This document shows positions 52,032 through 62,204 of a stretch of 64,000 nucleotides of DNA, piece by piece. A model generated the notes under the pieces. That model worked only from the letters and a program-made list of their open reading frames with translations, was not told the origin of the DNA and searched no databases. Positions within the stretch are counted from its first letter, which is position 1; the number at the start of each line of letters is the position of its first letter. This DNA comes from Sphingobium lactosutens DS20 (GTDB lineage Bacteria > Pseudomonadota > Alphaproteobacteria > Sphingomonadales > Sphingomonadaceae). A program made the position numbers and the translations under genes. The stretch is taken from NCBI RefSeq assembly GCF_000445105.1, contig NZ_ATDP01000082.1, positions 62,001 through 126,000 on the forward strand, in the 5' to 3' direction.

Positions 52032-53132
52032 TCAAACATTGAAGCGGAACAGCATGATGTCGCCGTCCTGGGTGACATAATCCTTGCCTTCGGAGCGCCA
52101 CTTGCCCGCTTCCTTGGTCCCGGCTTCGCCATTATACTGGACATAATCGGCATAGGCCATGGTTTCGGCGCGAATGAAGCCCTTTTCGAAATCGGTGTGG
52201 ATCGCGCCGGCGGCCTGGGGCGCCTTGCTCCCCTTGGCCACAGTCCAGGCTCGGGCTTCCTTTGGCCCCACGGTGAAGAAGGTGATGAGGCCGAGCAACT
52301 CGTATCCTGCGCGAATGATGCGGGCGAGGCCGGCTTCGGTGAGGCCGAGCGCTTCGAGATATTCAGCGCGTTCTTCGACCGGCATGGTCACGAGTTCTGC
52401 TTCGATCGCAGCCGACACGATCACCGCCTTGGCATTTTCGGCCGCTGCCTTTTCGAACACGCGGGCGCTGTGGGCGTTGCCGGTGGCCGCGCTTTCTTCC
52501 TCGACATTGCAGACATAGAGGACGGGCTTGGACGTCAGCAATTGCGCCTGCGCGAACAGACGGTCTTCCTCCGGGTCGCGCGGCACCGTCAGCCGCGCGG
52601 GCTTGCCGTCGCGCAGCAGGTCGAGCGCCTGGCCCAGCACCGAAGCTGCGGCTTTCGCCTCCTTATCGCCCTGCGCCGCCTTCTTGGCGAGATTGGGCAC
52701 GCGCTTTTCCAGGCTTTCAAGGTCGGCGAGCATCAGTTCGGTTTCGACCGTGTCGGCGTCGGCGATCGGGTCGACCTTGCCCTCGACATGGGTGATGTCG
52801 TCATCCTCGAAACAGCGCAGGACATGCACGATGGCATCGACTTCGCGGATATTGGCGAGGAACTGGTTGCCGAGGCCTTCGCCCTTGGACGCGCCGCGCA
52901 CCAGACCCGCGATATCGACGAAGCTGAGCTGCGTTTCGATGATCTTGGCGCTGCCGCCGATCTTGGCGATGGTCTGAAGCCGATCGTCGGGCACCGCGAC
53001 GCGGCCTTCATTGGGTTCGATGGTGCAGAAGGGATAATTCGCCGCCTGCGCCGCCTGTGTTTCAGTCAGCGCATTGAACAGGGTGGACTTGCCCACATTG
53101 GGAAGACCGACGATACCGCAACGAAAACCCAT
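52032..53132 (-). CDS. ychF: Redox-regulated ATPase YchF (Obg family)
   Basis: 366 residues. G1 GLPNVGKSTLFNALTE, G3 FVDIAGLVRGASKGEGLGNQFL and a C-terminal TGS domain (LITFFTVGPKEARAWTVAKGSKAPQAAG...). The usual G4 NKxD is altered (VCNVEEE), which gives the family its ATP preference. It is ribosome-associated and stress-related. Confidence 0.96.
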   Translation of the reverse strand: MGFRCGIVGLPNVGKSTLFNALTETQAAQAANYPFCTIEPNEGRVAVPDDRLQTIAKIGGSAKIIETQLSFVDIAGLVRGASKGEGLGNQFLANIREVDAIVHVLRCFEDDDITHVEGKVDPIADADTVETELMLADLESLEKRVPNLAKKAAQGDKEAKAAASVLGQALDLLRDGKPARLTVPRDPEEDRLFAQAQLLTSKPVLYVCNVEEESAATGNAHSARVFEKAAAENAKAVIVSAAIEAELVTMPVEERAEYLEALGLTEAGLARIIRAGYELLGLITFFTVGPKEARAWTVAKGSKAPQAAGAIHTDFEKGFIRAETMAYADYVQYNGEAGTKEAGKWRSEGKDYVTQDGDIMLFRFNV

Positions 53133-53250
53133 TTGACTGCCTTATTAGATCGGTGTGATGGACGCGCCGATAGCGCCTTGCGCGCGCAAAGGCCAGCCTT
53201 GGACAAATGGCGCCATCGACAGGGCCGCCGGCGCGCGCGATAAGAGGAAC

Positions 53251-53706
53251 ATGGCAGAGCAGGACATCGAACAGGACGACGCGTTCTGGACTGACGCGCA
53301 TGGCGGACGCTGGAAGAAACGGCCGGCGCTGGAAACTGGCGGCCTCGGCCGTTGTCCGCGCTGCGGCGAGGGGCATATTTTCCGGGGTTTCCTGACGATC
53401 CGCGATCATTGCGAGGTGTGCGGGCTGGATTATAGTTTCGCCGACCCGGCGGATGGGCCGGCCGTTTTCGTCCAGCTGTTCGCCTGCGTGCCCGGCGTCA
53501 TCTTCATCCTGATGCTGGAGATCATGGCCCGGCCGCCATGGTGGGTGCATCTGGCCGTGGGCCTGCCCGTGGTGATCCTGACGACCGTCCTGCCTTTGCG
53601 TCCGATCAAGGGCTGGCTGGTCGCCGCTCAGTTCACGACGCGGGCGCAGGAGGCGGGCACGGCCGACCTGTGGGCGAAACTGCACAAGGATGGACGTCAG
53701 GGCTGA
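53251..53706 (+). CDS. DUF983 membrane protein
   Basis: 151 residues from the ATG at 53251, with AAGAGG upstream. Two CxxC pairs (GRCPRCGEGHIF, CEVCGLDYSF) suggest a zinc ribbon. Two hydrophobic helices follow (FVQLFACVPGVIFILMLEIM, VHLAVGLPVVILTTVLPL). Members sit near cytochrome oxidase genes in some alphaproteobacteria, but function is unknown. It is divergent from ychF and convergent with the ScfR-type gene. Confidence 0.85.
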   Translation: MAEQDIEQDDAFWTDAHGGRWKKRPALETGGLGRCPRCGEGHIFRGFLTIRDHCEVCGLDYSFADPADGPAVFVQLFACVPGVIFILMLEIMARPPWWVHLAVGLPVVILTTVLPLRPIKGWLVAAQFTTRAQEAGTADLWAKLHKDGRQG

Positions 53707-53715
53707 TCGCGCGCC

Positions 53716-55131
53716 TCAGCCGATCCAGTAGGGCACGATCTGGCGATTGTCGGGATCGACATGGATCGGCCGGTCGGCCGGTGGAAAGGCGCGCTGGTCG
53801 CAGCTTTGTCGCGGGCACAGGCGGCAGGTGATGCCGATCGGGGTCGCCGCACCTTCCTCCTGCAAATGGAGGCCATCGGCATAGACGAAATTGGCGGCAT
53901 GGGCGACTTCGCAGCCCAGCACCACGGCGTAGCGTCGCGGCGTCCGCTTGTAGCTGCCCGATGGTTTGACCAGCCCCTTGGCCATCGACACATAGCGAAC
54001 GCCATCGGGTGTCTCGCCCAGCTGCACGTTGATGCGGTCGGGGACGGCCACAGCCTCATGGACGTTCCAGAGCGGACAGGCGCCGCCAAAGCGGGCGAAT
54101 TGCAGGCGCGTGGCGCTGTGCCGCTTGGTGATGTTGCCCGCCATGTCGACCCGGCAGAAGAAGAAAGGGATGCCGCGCAGGCCCGGCCGTTGCAGCGTCG
54201 ACAAGCGGTGGCAGGCCTGTTCGAAACTGACGCCGAAGGTGCGGGCGAGCCGATCAATATCATGCCGCATCGCCCGTGCAGCTTCGCGAAAAGCGGCGTA
54301 TGGCATCAGGAGCGCACCGGCGGCGTAATTGCCAAGGCCGATCGCCAATAACCGGTCAGCACCCGGTACGGGCAAGGCCGCCTTTTCGACGACATCGGCA
54401 ATCACCGCCTGGCCCTCCAGCATCATCAATTGGTGGGCCAGCATGAACTTGCGGCTTTCGGTCGGCAGCGCGGCATTGATGAACAGCCGACGATCGGCGG
54501 CGCGATAGGCGCGCAGCGCGCTGTCGGGCGTTTCGGCGATCAATGTTTCGATGCCATGGCGCCGCGCCAGCGCCTCGACCAGCATCCCCTCGTCCAGCAC
54601 CTGGCCGGCGGTGAAGCTGTCCGCCATGTCCTCCGCCAGGCAATCGAGCCCATGGACATAGTTTCCCGCCTCATGAAACCAGTCCCGCGCCGCTTCCCAA
54701 GGCAGGCGCGCCTGAACCTCATGATCGTTGGCGATTGCTTCCTCGATCATGTTGATCCGTTCATTGGCGCGCATATGGGCGTTGTAGAGGTCGACATAGC
54801 GCGCGGCGAATTCAGGAAATTGCAGGTGCAGCTTTTCGATGCGTTCCGGCTCCATCGGCGTGCCGGGGAGTTCCGGATGGGCCAGCGCGTAGGTGAAGGC
54901 GCCCAGCAATTGCTCCTCCTCCCGGCTGTCGAAACTCGCCCAGTCGGTGGGGAAGGCGCTGGCCACCGCGGCCTTCACCTTTGCCGTCAATGGCCTATCG
55001 TCATTCTCAAGCTGGCTGAGATAGGATACGGATATGCCCAGCGCCTGCGCCATCGTCGCCTGGTCCATGCGGTGGTCCAGGCGGAGCTGGCGCAGGCGAG
55101 GACCTGCGAAGATACGGTTGCCGCGTGCCAT
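53716..55131 (-). CDS. ScfR/PccR-type short-chain acyl-CoA regulator
   Basis: 471 residues from the ATG at 55131. An N-terminal XRE helix-turn-helix (RLDHRMDQATMAQALGISVSYLSQLEN) is followed by a large domain with a degenerate ImmA/IrrE-like site (KFMLAHQLMMLEG, lacking the full HExxH) and a DUF2083 C-terminus with a Cys cluster (CRLCPRQSCDQRAFPP). Characterised homologues (PccR of Rhodobacter, RamB) sense short-chain acyl-CoA pathways. It is divergent from pccB, with TTTGCAAA operators between, so control of propionyl-CoA use is likely. Confidence 0.9.
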   Translation of the reverse strand: MARGNRIFAGPRLRQLRLDHRMDQATMAQALGISVSYLSQLENDDRPLTAKVKAAVASAFPTDWASFDSREEEQLLGAFTYALAHPELPGTPMEPERIEKLHLQFPEFAARYVDLYNAHMRANERINMIEEAIANDHEVQARLPWEAARDWFHEAGNYVHGLDCLAEDMADSFTAGQVLDEGMLVEALARRHGIETLIAETPDSALRAYRAADRRLFINAALPTESRKFMLAHQLMMLEGQAVIADVVEKAALPVPGADRLLAIGLGNYAAGALLMPYAAFREAARAMRHDIDRLARTFGVSFEQACHRLSTLQRPGLRGIPFFFCRVDMAGNITKRHSATRLQFARFGGACPLWNVHEAVAVPDRINVQLGETPDGVRYVSMAKGLVKPSGSYKRTPRRYAVVLGCEVAHAANFVYADGLHLQEEGAATPIGITCRLCPRQSCDQRAFPPADRPIHVDPDNRQIVPYWIG

Positions 55132-55144
55132 CTGACGGCCATAA

Positions 55145-55189
55145 TTTGCAAAGTCGTGATTTGCAAATTGGCAAATTCGCATTTGCGAA
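55145..55189. promoter_or_regulatory. Cluster of TTTGCAAA-type operators
   Basis: TTTGCAAA at 55145-55152 and 55160-55167, TTGGCAAA at 55168-55175 and TTTGCGAA at 55182-55189, within 45 bp between the regulator start (55131) and pccB. The PccR site reported for Rhodobacter is a pair of TTTGCAAA octamers; spacings here differ. Position implies autoregulation plus control of pccB. Confidence 0.8.
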
Positions 55190-55254
55190 GAGGCGCATGC
55201 GCTGGCTAGGAGAGACGCCAACCGGTCTGAGCCGCTTTTGGAGAGATGCCCTTT

Positions 55255-56787
55255 ATGTCGAAGCTCGCCATCATCGAACAGTTGGAAGCCAAGCGCGACG
55301 CCGCGCGTCTGGGCGGCGGCCAACGCCGCATCGACGCCCAGCACGCCAAGGGCAAGCTGACCGCGCGCGAGCGGATCGAAGTGCTGATGGATGAGGGCAG
55401 CTTCGAAGAGATCGACATGTATGTCGAACATAATTGCGTCGATTTCGGTATGGACGAAGCCCATGTGCCCGGCGATGGCGTCGTCACGGGGTCGGGCACG
55501 ATCAACGGCCGCCTCGTCTTCGTCTTCAGCCAGGATTTCACCGTCTATGGCGGCGCGGTGTCCGAACGACATGCGATGAAAATCTGCAAGATCATGGACA
55601 TGGCGATGAAGGTCGGCGCGCCCGTCATCGGCCTTAACGACAGCGGCGGCGCGCGCATCCAGGAAGGCGTGGCGTCGCTGGGCGGCTATGCAGAGATTTT
55701 CCAGCGCAACGTGCTGGCATCGGGCGTCGTGCCGCAGATCAGCGTCATCATGGGGCCTTGCGCGGGCGGCGCGGTTTATTCCCCGGCCATGACCGACTTC
55801 ATCTTCATGGTGAAGGACAGCAGCTTCATGTTCGTGACCGGCCCCGACGTCGTCAAGACGGTCACGAACGAAGTGGTGACGCAGGAAGAACTGGGTGGGG
55901 CGGTGACGCACACGACCAAGTCAGGCGTTGCTGACGTGGCGTTTGAAAACGATATCGAAGCGTTGCTGGCGGTGCGCGATTTCGTGGACTTCCTGCCTGC
56001 GTCCAACCGCGACCCGGTGCCTGAGCGGCCCAGCGCGGATCCGTGGGACCGGATCGAGCCCAGCCTTGATACGCTGATCCCGGCCAACGCCAATCAGCCC
56101 TACGACATGCATGAACTGATCCGCAAAGTGGTGGACGAAGGGGAGTTTTTCGAAATTCAGCCGGCTCATGCGGGCAACATTCTGTGCGGCTTTGGCCGCA
56201 TCGAAGGGAAGACCGTGGGCATCATCGCCAACCAGCCGATGGTGCTAGCCGGCGTGCTGGATATTAATTCGTCGAAGAAGGCGGGACGCTTCGTGCGTTT
56301 CTGCGATGCCTTCGGAATCCCGATCGTGACGTTCGTGGACGTGCCGGGCTTCCTGCCGGGCACCGCGCAGGAACTGAACGGCATCATCAAGCATGGCGCA
56401 AAGCTGCTGTTCGCTTATGCCGAAGCGACAGTGCCCAAGATTACCGTCATCACGCGCAAGGCCTATGGTGGCGCTTATGACGTTATGAGTTCCAAGCATT
56501 TGCGCGGCGACCTCAACTATGCTTGGCCCACAGCGGAGATTGCGGTGATGGGGGCAAAGGGCGCGGTGGAGATTATCTTTCGCGGGAAGACGCCGGAAGA
56601 GATTGCCGAAAAGACCGCCGAATATGAGGCGCGCTTCGCCAACCCGTTCGTGGCGGCAAGCAAGGGCTTCATCGACGAGGTGATCCAGCCGCATTCGACC
56701 CGCAAGCGCATCGCCCTTGGCCTGCGCAAGCTGCGGAACAAGCAATTGGAAAACCCCTGGAAGAAGCATGACAATATTCCGCTGTAA
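55255..56787 (+). CDS. pccB: Propionyl-CoA carboxylase beta subunit (carboxyltransferase)
   Basis: 510 residues from the ATG at 55255. GGAGAG at 55239-55244 favours it over the ATG at 55246. Both crotonase-fold halves are present: [36 protein letters not shown] with oxyanion Gly-Gly ([12 protein letters not shown]), then [14 protein letters not shown] and [15 protein letters not shown]. It transfers carboxyl from biotin on PccA to propionyl-CoA. It is first in the pathway operon. Confidence 0.96.
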   Translation: MSKLAIIEQLEAKRDAARLGGGQRRIDAQHAKGKLTARERIEVLMDEGSFEEIDMYVEHNCVDFGMDEAHVPGDGVVTGSGTINGRLVFVFSQDFTVYGGAVSERHAMKICKIMDMAMKVGAPVIGLNDSGGARIQEGVASLGGYAEIFQRNVLASGVVPQISVIMGPCAGGAVYSPAMTDFIFMVKDSSFMFVTGPDVVKTVTNEVVTQEELGGAVTHTTKSGVADVAFENDIEALLAVRDFVDFLPASNRDPVPERPSADPWDRIEPSLDTLIPANANQPYDMHELIRKVVDEGEFFEIQPAHAGNILCGFGRIEGKTVGIIANQPMVLAGVLDINSSKKAGRFVRFCDAFGIPIVTFVDVPGFLPGTAQELNGIIKHGAKLLFAYAEATVPKITVITRKAYGGAYDVMSSKHLRGDLNYAWPTAEIAVMGAKGAVEIIFRGKTPEEIAEKTAEYEARFANPFVAASKGFIDEVIQPHSTRKRIALGLRKLRNKQLENPWKKHDNIPL

Positions 56788-56816
56788 GCGGCATGGTCAT
56801 CAGCGGAGAAAATTTC

Positions 56817-58007
56817 ATGAGTGATGGGCAGGATATCTTCATCGTCGCGGGCGCCCGCACGGCTATCGGATCGTTCGGCGGGTCGCTGTCGTCATTTCGG
56901 CCAGCCGAACTTGGCACCATCGTTATCAGGGAAGCGATCGAGCGAGCGGGTATCAGCGGCGCGGACGTGCAAAATGTCGTCATCGGCACCGTGGTCCCGA
57001 CGCAGCCCCAAGACGCCTATGTCAGCCGGGTGGCGGCGGTCAATGCTGGCGTGCCGATCGACGCACCGGCGATGAACGTCAACAGGCTCTGCGGTTCGGG
57101 GCTTCAGGCGATCGTGTCGGCTGCGCAGGCGATTGTGCTGGGCGAGCATGACATCGCGGTGGCGGGCGGAGCGGAGTCCATGTCCAACGCCCCCCATATG
57201 GTCCTGTCTGCTCGCAATGGGCAGAAGATGGGCAATATCGAGATGGTCGACGCCATGCTCGGCGCGCTGCACGATCCCTTTGAGAATATCCATATGGGCG
57301 TGACGGCGGAAAATGTCGCCGAACGCTGCGGGATTAGCCGGGAGGAACAGGATGGCGTGGCGGTCGAAAGCCACAGGCGCGCGGCAGCCGCCATCGCGGC
57401 AGGCTATTTCAAAGAGCAGATCATTCCTGTCGAAATAAAGACGCGCAAGGGCGTCACCATCTTTGACACCGACGAGCATGTCCGCGCGGACGCATCGCTT
57501 GAGGGAATGAGCGGCCTTCGTCCCGTGTTCAAGAAAGATGGCACGGTGACGGCGGGCAATGCATCTGGCATCAATGACGGCGCGGGCGCTGTCGTGCTGG
57601 CCAGCGGCAAGGCCGTCGCGGAAAAGGGATTGAAGCCGCTCGCCCGGATCATCGCCTGGGGCCATGCCGGCGTCGAGCCCAACGTGATGGGGCTGGGCCC
57701 GGTGAAAGCGGTTCCGGTCGCGCTTGCCCGCGCGGGTTTGATGCTCGACCAGATGGACGTGATCGAAAGCAACGAAGCCTTTGCCGCGCAGGCCTGCGGC
57801 GTCGCCAAGGAACTGGGGTTTGATCCGGCCAAGACCAATCCCAACGGGTCGGGCATTTCGCTTGGCCATCCCATTGGCGCGACGGGCGCGATCCTGACGA
57901 TCAAGGCGGCCTATGAACTAAAACGCACCGGCGGGCGCTACGCGCTGATCACCATGTGCATCGGCGGCGGCCAGGGTATCGCGATGGTGATCGAGGCGGT
58001 GGCATGA
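56817..58007 (+). CDS. Acetyl-CoA C-acyltransferase (thiolase)
   Basis: 396 residues from the ATG at 56817. Active-site residues: Cys in MNVNRLCGSGLQAIVSA (~residue 90), His in SLGHPIGATGA and the final Cys in ITMCIGGGQGIA. It belongs to thiolase II/acetoacetyl-CoA thiolase. In this operon it may release propionyl-CoA or acetyl-CoA from 3-ketoacyl-CoA, for example in odd-chain or branched-chain catabolism. It overlaps mce by ATGA. Confidence 0.94.
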   Translation: MSDGQDIFIVAGARTAIGSFGGSLSSFRPAELGTIVIREAIERAGISGADVQNVVIGTVVPTQPQDAYVSRVAAVNAGVPIDAPAMNVNRLCGSGLQAIVSAAQAIVLGEHDIAVAGGAESMSNAPHMVLSARNGQKMGNIEMVDAMLGALHDPFENIHMGVTAENVAERCGISREEQDGVAVESHRRAAAAIAAGYFKEQIIPVEIKTRKGVTIFDTDEHVRADASLEGMSGLRPVFKKDGTVTAGNASGINDGAGAVVLASGKAVAEKGLKPLARIIAWGHAGVEPNVMGLGPVKAVPVALARAGLMLDQMDVIESNEAFAAQACGVAKELGFDPAKTNPNGSGISLGHPIGATGAILTIKAAYELKRTGGRYALITMCIGGGQGIAMVIEAVA

Positions 58008-58447
58008 AGCTGGGGCGGCTCAATCATATCGGGGTTGCGACGCCATCGCTGGAGGCGAGCCTTGCCTATTATCGCGACGTCATGGGCGCGACGCTTGAGC
58101 ATGAGCCGTTCGATCTGCCGGCGCAGGGGGTAAAGGTGTGCTTCGTCGATACGCCCGGCGAGAATGGCACGGCGGGAACGCAGATCGAATTGATCGAACC
58201 CCTGGGCGAGGCCAGTCCGATCCATGGGTTTCTGGCCAAGAACCCGGCCGGCGGGCAGCATCATATGTGCTATGAAGTGGCCGATATCATGGAAGCCAAG
58301 GCCTGGTTCGAAGGGTTGGGGAAGAAGATACTGGGCGAGCCGCGCATCGGCGCACATGGCACGCCGATCTTCTTCGTGCACCCAAAGGATATGAACGGGG
58401 TGCTGACCGAGATCATGGAAACGCCCAAGGCTGGTGCCGGGCATTAA
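58004..58447 (+). CDS. mce: Methylmalonyl-CoA epimerase
   Basis: 147 residues, a vicinal oxygen chelate fold. Metal ligands are seen in LNHIGVATPSLEASLAYYRD (His), GGQHHMCYEVADI (His) and VLTEIME (Glu). It converts (S)- to (R)-methylmalonyl-CoA, joining PccAB to the mutase. Confidence 0.95.
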   Translation: MKLGRLNHIGVATPSLEASLAYYRDVMGATLEHEPFDLPAQGVKVCFVDTPGENGTAGTQIELIEPLGEASPIHGFLAKNPAGGQHHMCYEVADIMEAKAWFEGLGKKILGEPRIGAHGTPIFFVHPKDMNGVLTEIMETPKAGAGH

Positions 58448-58460
58448 CATCACCGTGCAT

Positions 58461-58558
58461 CCTGAGTAGCCACTTAGCGTGTCGAAGTGGCGTATCGAAG
58501 GACAGCGACGGCAAGACCCTTCGATACGAGGCTTCGACAGGCTCAGCCTCTACTCAGG
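58461..58558. repeat. Palindromic intergenic repeat between mce and mcm
   Basis: CCTGAGTAG (58461-58469) pairs with CTACTCAGG (58550-58558). Inside, CGTATCGAAGG (58491-58501) pairs with CCTTCGATACG (58518-58528), and GCTTCGACAGGCTCAGCC adds a smaller hairpin. It belongs to the common 'TTCGACAGGCTCAG' type of repeat and lies within the operon, 34 bp before mcm. Confidence 0.78.
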
Positions 58559-58592
58559 GCGAACGGATCAAGTTTGGATTGGGCTGAAGCTA

Positions 58593-60746
58593 ATGACCGA
58601 AAAGCCGACACTGGATCAATGGGCCGCCGCTGCCGCCAAGGAGGTGAAGGGCAAGGATCTGACCTGGGAAACCCCGGAAGGGATCACGGTCAAGCCGCTC
58701 TACACGGCGGAGGATGTGACGGTCGATCCGGGGCTGCCGGGCTTCGCGCCGTTCACGCGCGGCGTGCGCGCGTCCATGTATGCGGGGCGTCCCTGGACCA
58801 TCCGTCAATATGCGGGCTTCTCCACCGCCGAGGAATCCAACGCCTTCTACCGCCGCAATCTGGCGGCCGGGCAAAAAGGGTTGTCGGTCGCTTTCGATCT
58901 GGCGACGCATCGCGGCTATGACAGCGATCACCCCCGTGTGACCGGCGACGTCGGCAAGGCTGGCGTGGCGATTGACAGCGTCGAGGACATGAAGATCCTG
59001 TTCGACGGCATCCCGCTCGACAAGATGTCGGTCAGCATGACCATGAACGGCGCGGTGATCCCCATCCTCGCTTTCTTCATCGTCGCGGGCGAGGAGCAGG
59101 GCGTCGATCGCGCGCTGCTCGATGGGACCATCCAGAACGATATCCTCAAGGAGTTCATGGTCCGCAACACCTATATCTATCCGCCCGAACCTTCGATGCG
59201 GATCATCTCCGACATTTTCGGCTATACCTCGCGCGAGATGCCCAAGTTCAACAGCATCTCCATTTCCGGCTATCATATGCAGGAAGCGGGCGCGACGCAG
59301 GTGCAGGAACTGGCCTTCACGATCGCGGACGGCATCGAATATGTGAAATATGGCGTGGCGTCGGGCCTAGACATCGACAAGTTTGCCGGGCGGCTGTCCT
59401 TCTTCTTCGCGATCGGCATGAATTTCTTCATGGAGATCGCCAAGCTGCGCGCCGCGCGCGTGCTATGGCATCGGGCGATGACGCAGTTGGGCGCGCAGCA
59501 GGAACGATCCAAGATGCTGCGCACCCATTGCCAGACATCGGGCGTCTCTCTGACCGAGCAAGACCCCTATAACAATGTCATGCGCACCACGATCGAGGCG
59601 ATGGCCGCGATGCTGGGCGGCACCCAGTCCTTGCACACCAACGCGCTGGACGAGGCGATTGCGCTCCCCACCGACTTTTCCGCACGCATCGCCCGCAATA
59701 CCCAGTTGGTGATCCAGGAAGAAACCGGGATGTGCAACGTCGTCGATCCGCTGGGCGGCAGCTATTATGTCGAGGCGCTGACCCAGCAGCTGGTCGACGC
59801 CGCGCAGGAGATCATCGACCGGGTGGAATCGGAAGGCGGCATGGCCAAGGCGGTCGCGGCCGGCTGGCCCAAGGCGATGATCGAAACCGCTGCGGCGGCC
59901 CGTCAGGCGCGGGTCGACCGGGGCGAGGACGTGATCGTCGGCGTCAACAAATATCGCCTCGCCAACGAAGACCTGCTCGAAACGCTGGAGGTCGACAATA
60001 CGAAGGTGCGCGAGGCGCAGATCGCCCGAATCAATCGGGTCAAGGCGGAGCGGGACGAGCCGGCCTGTGCGGCGGCGCTTGAGGCGTTGCGCCTGGCGGC
60101 GGCAGGGCCGCAATGCATCGAGAATAATTTGCTCGCCCATGCAGTGGAAGCGGCGCGCGCCCGTGCAACCTTGGGTGAAATCTCCTCCGCCATGGAGGAC
60201 AGCTTCCAGCGTTATGGCACGCAGCCCACCCCGGTGAAGGGCATCTATGCCGCGCCTTACAAGGATGACAGTCGCTGGAAACAGGTTCTCGACGGCGTGC
60301 AGGCCGTCGAACGGCGCCTCGGTCGAAAGCCCAAGCTTCTCGTTGCGAAGATGGGCCAGGATGGACACGACCGGGGCGCCAACATCATCGCATCGGCCTT
60401 TGGCGATATGGGTTTTGACGTGGTGTCAGGGCCGCTGTTCCAGACGCCGGAGGAAACGGTCGTGCTGGCGCTCGACAGAAATGTCGATGTGGTCGGCGCG
60501 TCGAGCCTGGCGGCTGGGCACAAGACGCTGATCCCCGAACTGATCCAGAAGCTGCGCGAGCAGGGCCGCAGCGACATCAAGGTGATCGCGGGCGGGGTGA
60601 TCCCGCCGCAGGATTATGACTTCCTCCGTGACGCGGGCGTCCAGGGCATTTATGGGCCGGGGTCCAATGTCGTGGAGTGCGCCGCCGACGTGCTGCGCCT
60701 CCTTGGCCACAATATGCCCCCGGCGGGGCTGGAGGAAGCTGCGTAA
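58593..60746 (+). CDS. scpA: Methylmalonyl-CoA mutase (B12-dependent)
   Basis: 717 residues from the ATG at 58593. The substrate TIM barrel ([56 protein letters not shown]) is followed by a C-terminal cobalamin domain with [10 protein letters not shown] near residue 590 (DxHxxG). It is a single-chain enzyme that isomerises (R)-methylmalonyl-CoA to succinyl-CoA. It is also called mcm. No MeaB/ArgK chaperone gene is seen in the window. Confidence 0.97.
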   Translation: MTEKPTLDQWAAAAAKEVKGKDLTWETPEGITVKPLYTAEDVTVDPGLPGFAPFTRGVRASMYAGRPWTIRQYAGFSTAEESNAFYRRNLAAGQKGLSVAFDLATHRGYDSDHPRVTGDVGKAGVAIDSVEDMKILFDGIPLDKMSVSMTMNGAVIPILAFFIVAGEEQGVDRALLDGTIQNDILKEFMVRNTYIYPPEPSMRIISDIFGYTSREMPKFNSISISGYHMQEAGATQVQELAFTIADGIEYVKYGVASGLDIDKFAGRLSFFFAIGMNFFMEIAKLRAARVLWHRAMTQLGAQQERSKMLRTHCQTSGVSLTEQDPYNNVMRTTIEAMAAMLGGTQSLHTNALDEAIALPTDFSARIARNTQLVIQEETGMCNVVDPLGGSYYVEALTQQLVDAAQEIIDRVESEGGMAKAVAAGWPKAMIETAAAARQARVDRGEDVIVGVNKYRLANEDLLETLEVDNTKVREAQIARINRVKAERDEPACAAALEALRLAAAGPQCIENNLLAHAVEAARARATLGEISSAMEDSFQRYGTQPTPVKGIYAAPYKDDSRWKQVLDGVQAVERRLGRKPKLLVAKMGQDGHDRGANIIASAFGDMGFDVVSGPLFQTPEETVVLALDRNVDVVGASSLAAGHKTLIPELIQKLREQGRSDIKVIAGGVIPPQDYDFLRDAGVQGIYGPGSNVVECAADVLRLLGHNMPPAGLEEAA

Positions 60747-60760
60747 TGCTAACTTATTAT

Positions 60761-60834
60761 CCGTTCGCTTCGAGCGCAGTCGAGAAGCGTAGAGTGCAGG
60801 GTTATGGTTTCTCGACTTCGCTCGAAACGAACGG
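60761..60834. repeat. Palindromic repeat between mcm and bioB
   Basis: CCGTTCG (60761-60767) pairs with CGAACGG (60828-60834). CAGTCGAGAA and TTCTCGACTTCG form an inner imperfect stem. The element ends 9 bp before the bioB ATG, so it includes or covers the ribosome-binding region. Confidence 0.75.
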
Positions 60835-60843
60835 AGCTTTCGC

Positions 60844-61848
60844 ATGACCGCTGCCAGCGCTCGCACCGACTGGATGCGCGAGGAAATCGCCGCCCTGTTC
60901 GACTTGCCGTTCAATGACCTGATGTTCGAGGCGCAGTCGATCCATCGCGCCAACTTCCCGCGCAACGAAGTGCAACTGTCCACCTTGCTGTCGATCAAGA
61001 CCGGCGGCTGCCCGGAGGATTGCGGCTATTGCAACCAGTCCGCCCATGCCGAAAGCGGCCTGAAGGCGCAAAAGCTGATGAGCGTGCAGGCCGTGATGCA
61101 GGCGGCGGCGCAGGCGAAGGACGCGGGCTCCTCCCGCTTCTGCATGGGTGCGGCCTGGCGCAACCCCAAGGACCGCGACATGCCCGCCATCGTCGAGATG
61201 GTCAAGGGCGTGCGCCAGATGGGCATGGAAACCTGCATGACGCTGGGGATGCTCAGCGAAAGCCAAGCGGAGATGCTGGCCGATGCGGGCCTCGACTATT
61301 ACAACCACAATATCGACACCTCGCCCGAACATTATGAGAAGGTCATCACGACGCGGACCTTCGACGACCGGCTGGTGACGCTGGAAAATGTCCGCAATTC
61401 CGGCATCAATGTGTGCAGCGGCGGCATCGTGGGCATGGGTGAGACGCGCGAGGATCGCGTCGGCTTTCTGCACGCGCTGGCCGTGCTGCCGCGCCATCCC
61501 GAAAGCGTGCCGATCAACGCGCTGGTCCCGGTCAAGGGCACGGTGCTGGGCAATATGCTGGCCGACACGCCGCTCGCCAAGATCGACGAGATCGAGTTCG
61601 TGCGCACGGTCGCGGTCGCGCGGATCGTGATGCCGCAGAGCATGGTGCGTCTGTCAGCCGGGCGCGAGAGCATGAGCGAGGCGTGCCAGGCGCTCTGCTT
61701 CATGGCGGGTGCGAACAGCATCTTCACCGGCGACAAGCTGCTGACCACCGCCAACGCGGGCGACGACAAGGACGCGGCACTGTTCGCGAAGCTTGGCGTC
61801 GTGCCGATGCAGGCGGAGGTGAAGGTAGAGCTGGAGGCGGCGGAGTGA
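60844..61848 (+). CDS. bioB: Biotin synthase
   Basis: 334 residues. It is a radical-SAM enzyme with [10 protein letters not shown] near residues 55-62, and the [2Fe-2S] ligands in [20 protein letters not shown] and [11 protein letters not shown]; Arg in MVRLSAGR is the usual fourth. It makes biotin from dethiobiotin. Other bio genes are not in the window. The placement between the mutase and pccA ties biotin supply to the carboxylase. Confidence 0.97.
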   Translation: MTAASARTDWMREEIAALFDLPFNDLMFEAQSIHRANFPRNEVQLSTLLSIKTGGCPEDCGYCNQSAHAESGLKAQKLMSVQAVMQAAAQAKDAGSSRFCMGAAWRNPKDRDMPAIVEMVKGVRQMGMETCMTLGMLSESQAEMLADAGLDYYNHNIDTSPEHYEKVITTRTFDDRLVTLENVRNSGINVCSGGIVGMGETREDRVGFLHALAVLPRHPESVPINALVPVKGTVLGNMLADTPLAKIDEIEFVRTVAVARIVMPQSMVRLSAGRESMSEACQALCFMAGANSIFTGDKLLTTANAGDDKDAALFAKLGVVPMQAEVKVELEAAE

Positions 61849-61864
61849 CATTCGCGCCCAGCTT

Positions 61865-61950
61865 CGTCACCCCGGATTTAATCCGGGGTCCCGCTTCTTC
61901 TTCGGCGCTGCCAGGCAAGAAGCGGGATGCCGGATCAAGTCCGGCATGAC
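61865..61950. repeat. Composite palindromic intergenic element
   Basis: CCCCGGAT-TTA-ATCCGGGG and GCCGGA-TCAAG-TCCGGC hairpins, with CCCGCTTCTT/AAGAAGCGGG between, framed by CGTCA and TGAC. It has the same architecture as 51948-52023 with different arms. Confidence 0.82.
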
Positions 61951-61976
61951 AAGCATCAAGATGTCGAAGTTTTGAA

Positions 61977-62198
61977 ATGAAGGGTGTCACACCGCTCGGC
62001 TACGCGATCGTGACGTTAGCCTACTGGTGGTGTGCACTGACAATTTTGGGGCTGATCTCCGTCATGTTCCATTGCAGAAGTTATGGGGATGACGCCTGTT
62101 GGGAGGCCTCAAGGCCCATCCTCTGGGGTGGGTTATGTTTAGGAGCGGTGGGGTACGTCTTCGTAATTCGCCGGTTAAAGAATAAGGGCAAGGATTAG
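61977..62198 (+). CDS. Small two-helix membrane protein, hypothetical
   Basis: 73 residues. Two hydrophobic segments (YAIVTLAYWWCALTILGLIS, ILWGGLCLGAVGYVFVIRRL) flank a short Cys-containing loop (HCRSYGDDACWEA), and the C-terminus is basic. I do not recognise a family. It lies 6 bp before pccA with the same strand, so it is in the operon. AT content is higher than its neighbours. Confidence 0.55.
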   Translation: MKGVTPLGYAIVTLAYWWCALTILGLISVMFHCRSYGDDACWEASRPILWGGLCLGAVGYVFVIRRLKNKGKD

Positions 62199-62204
62199 AA
62201 CGAT

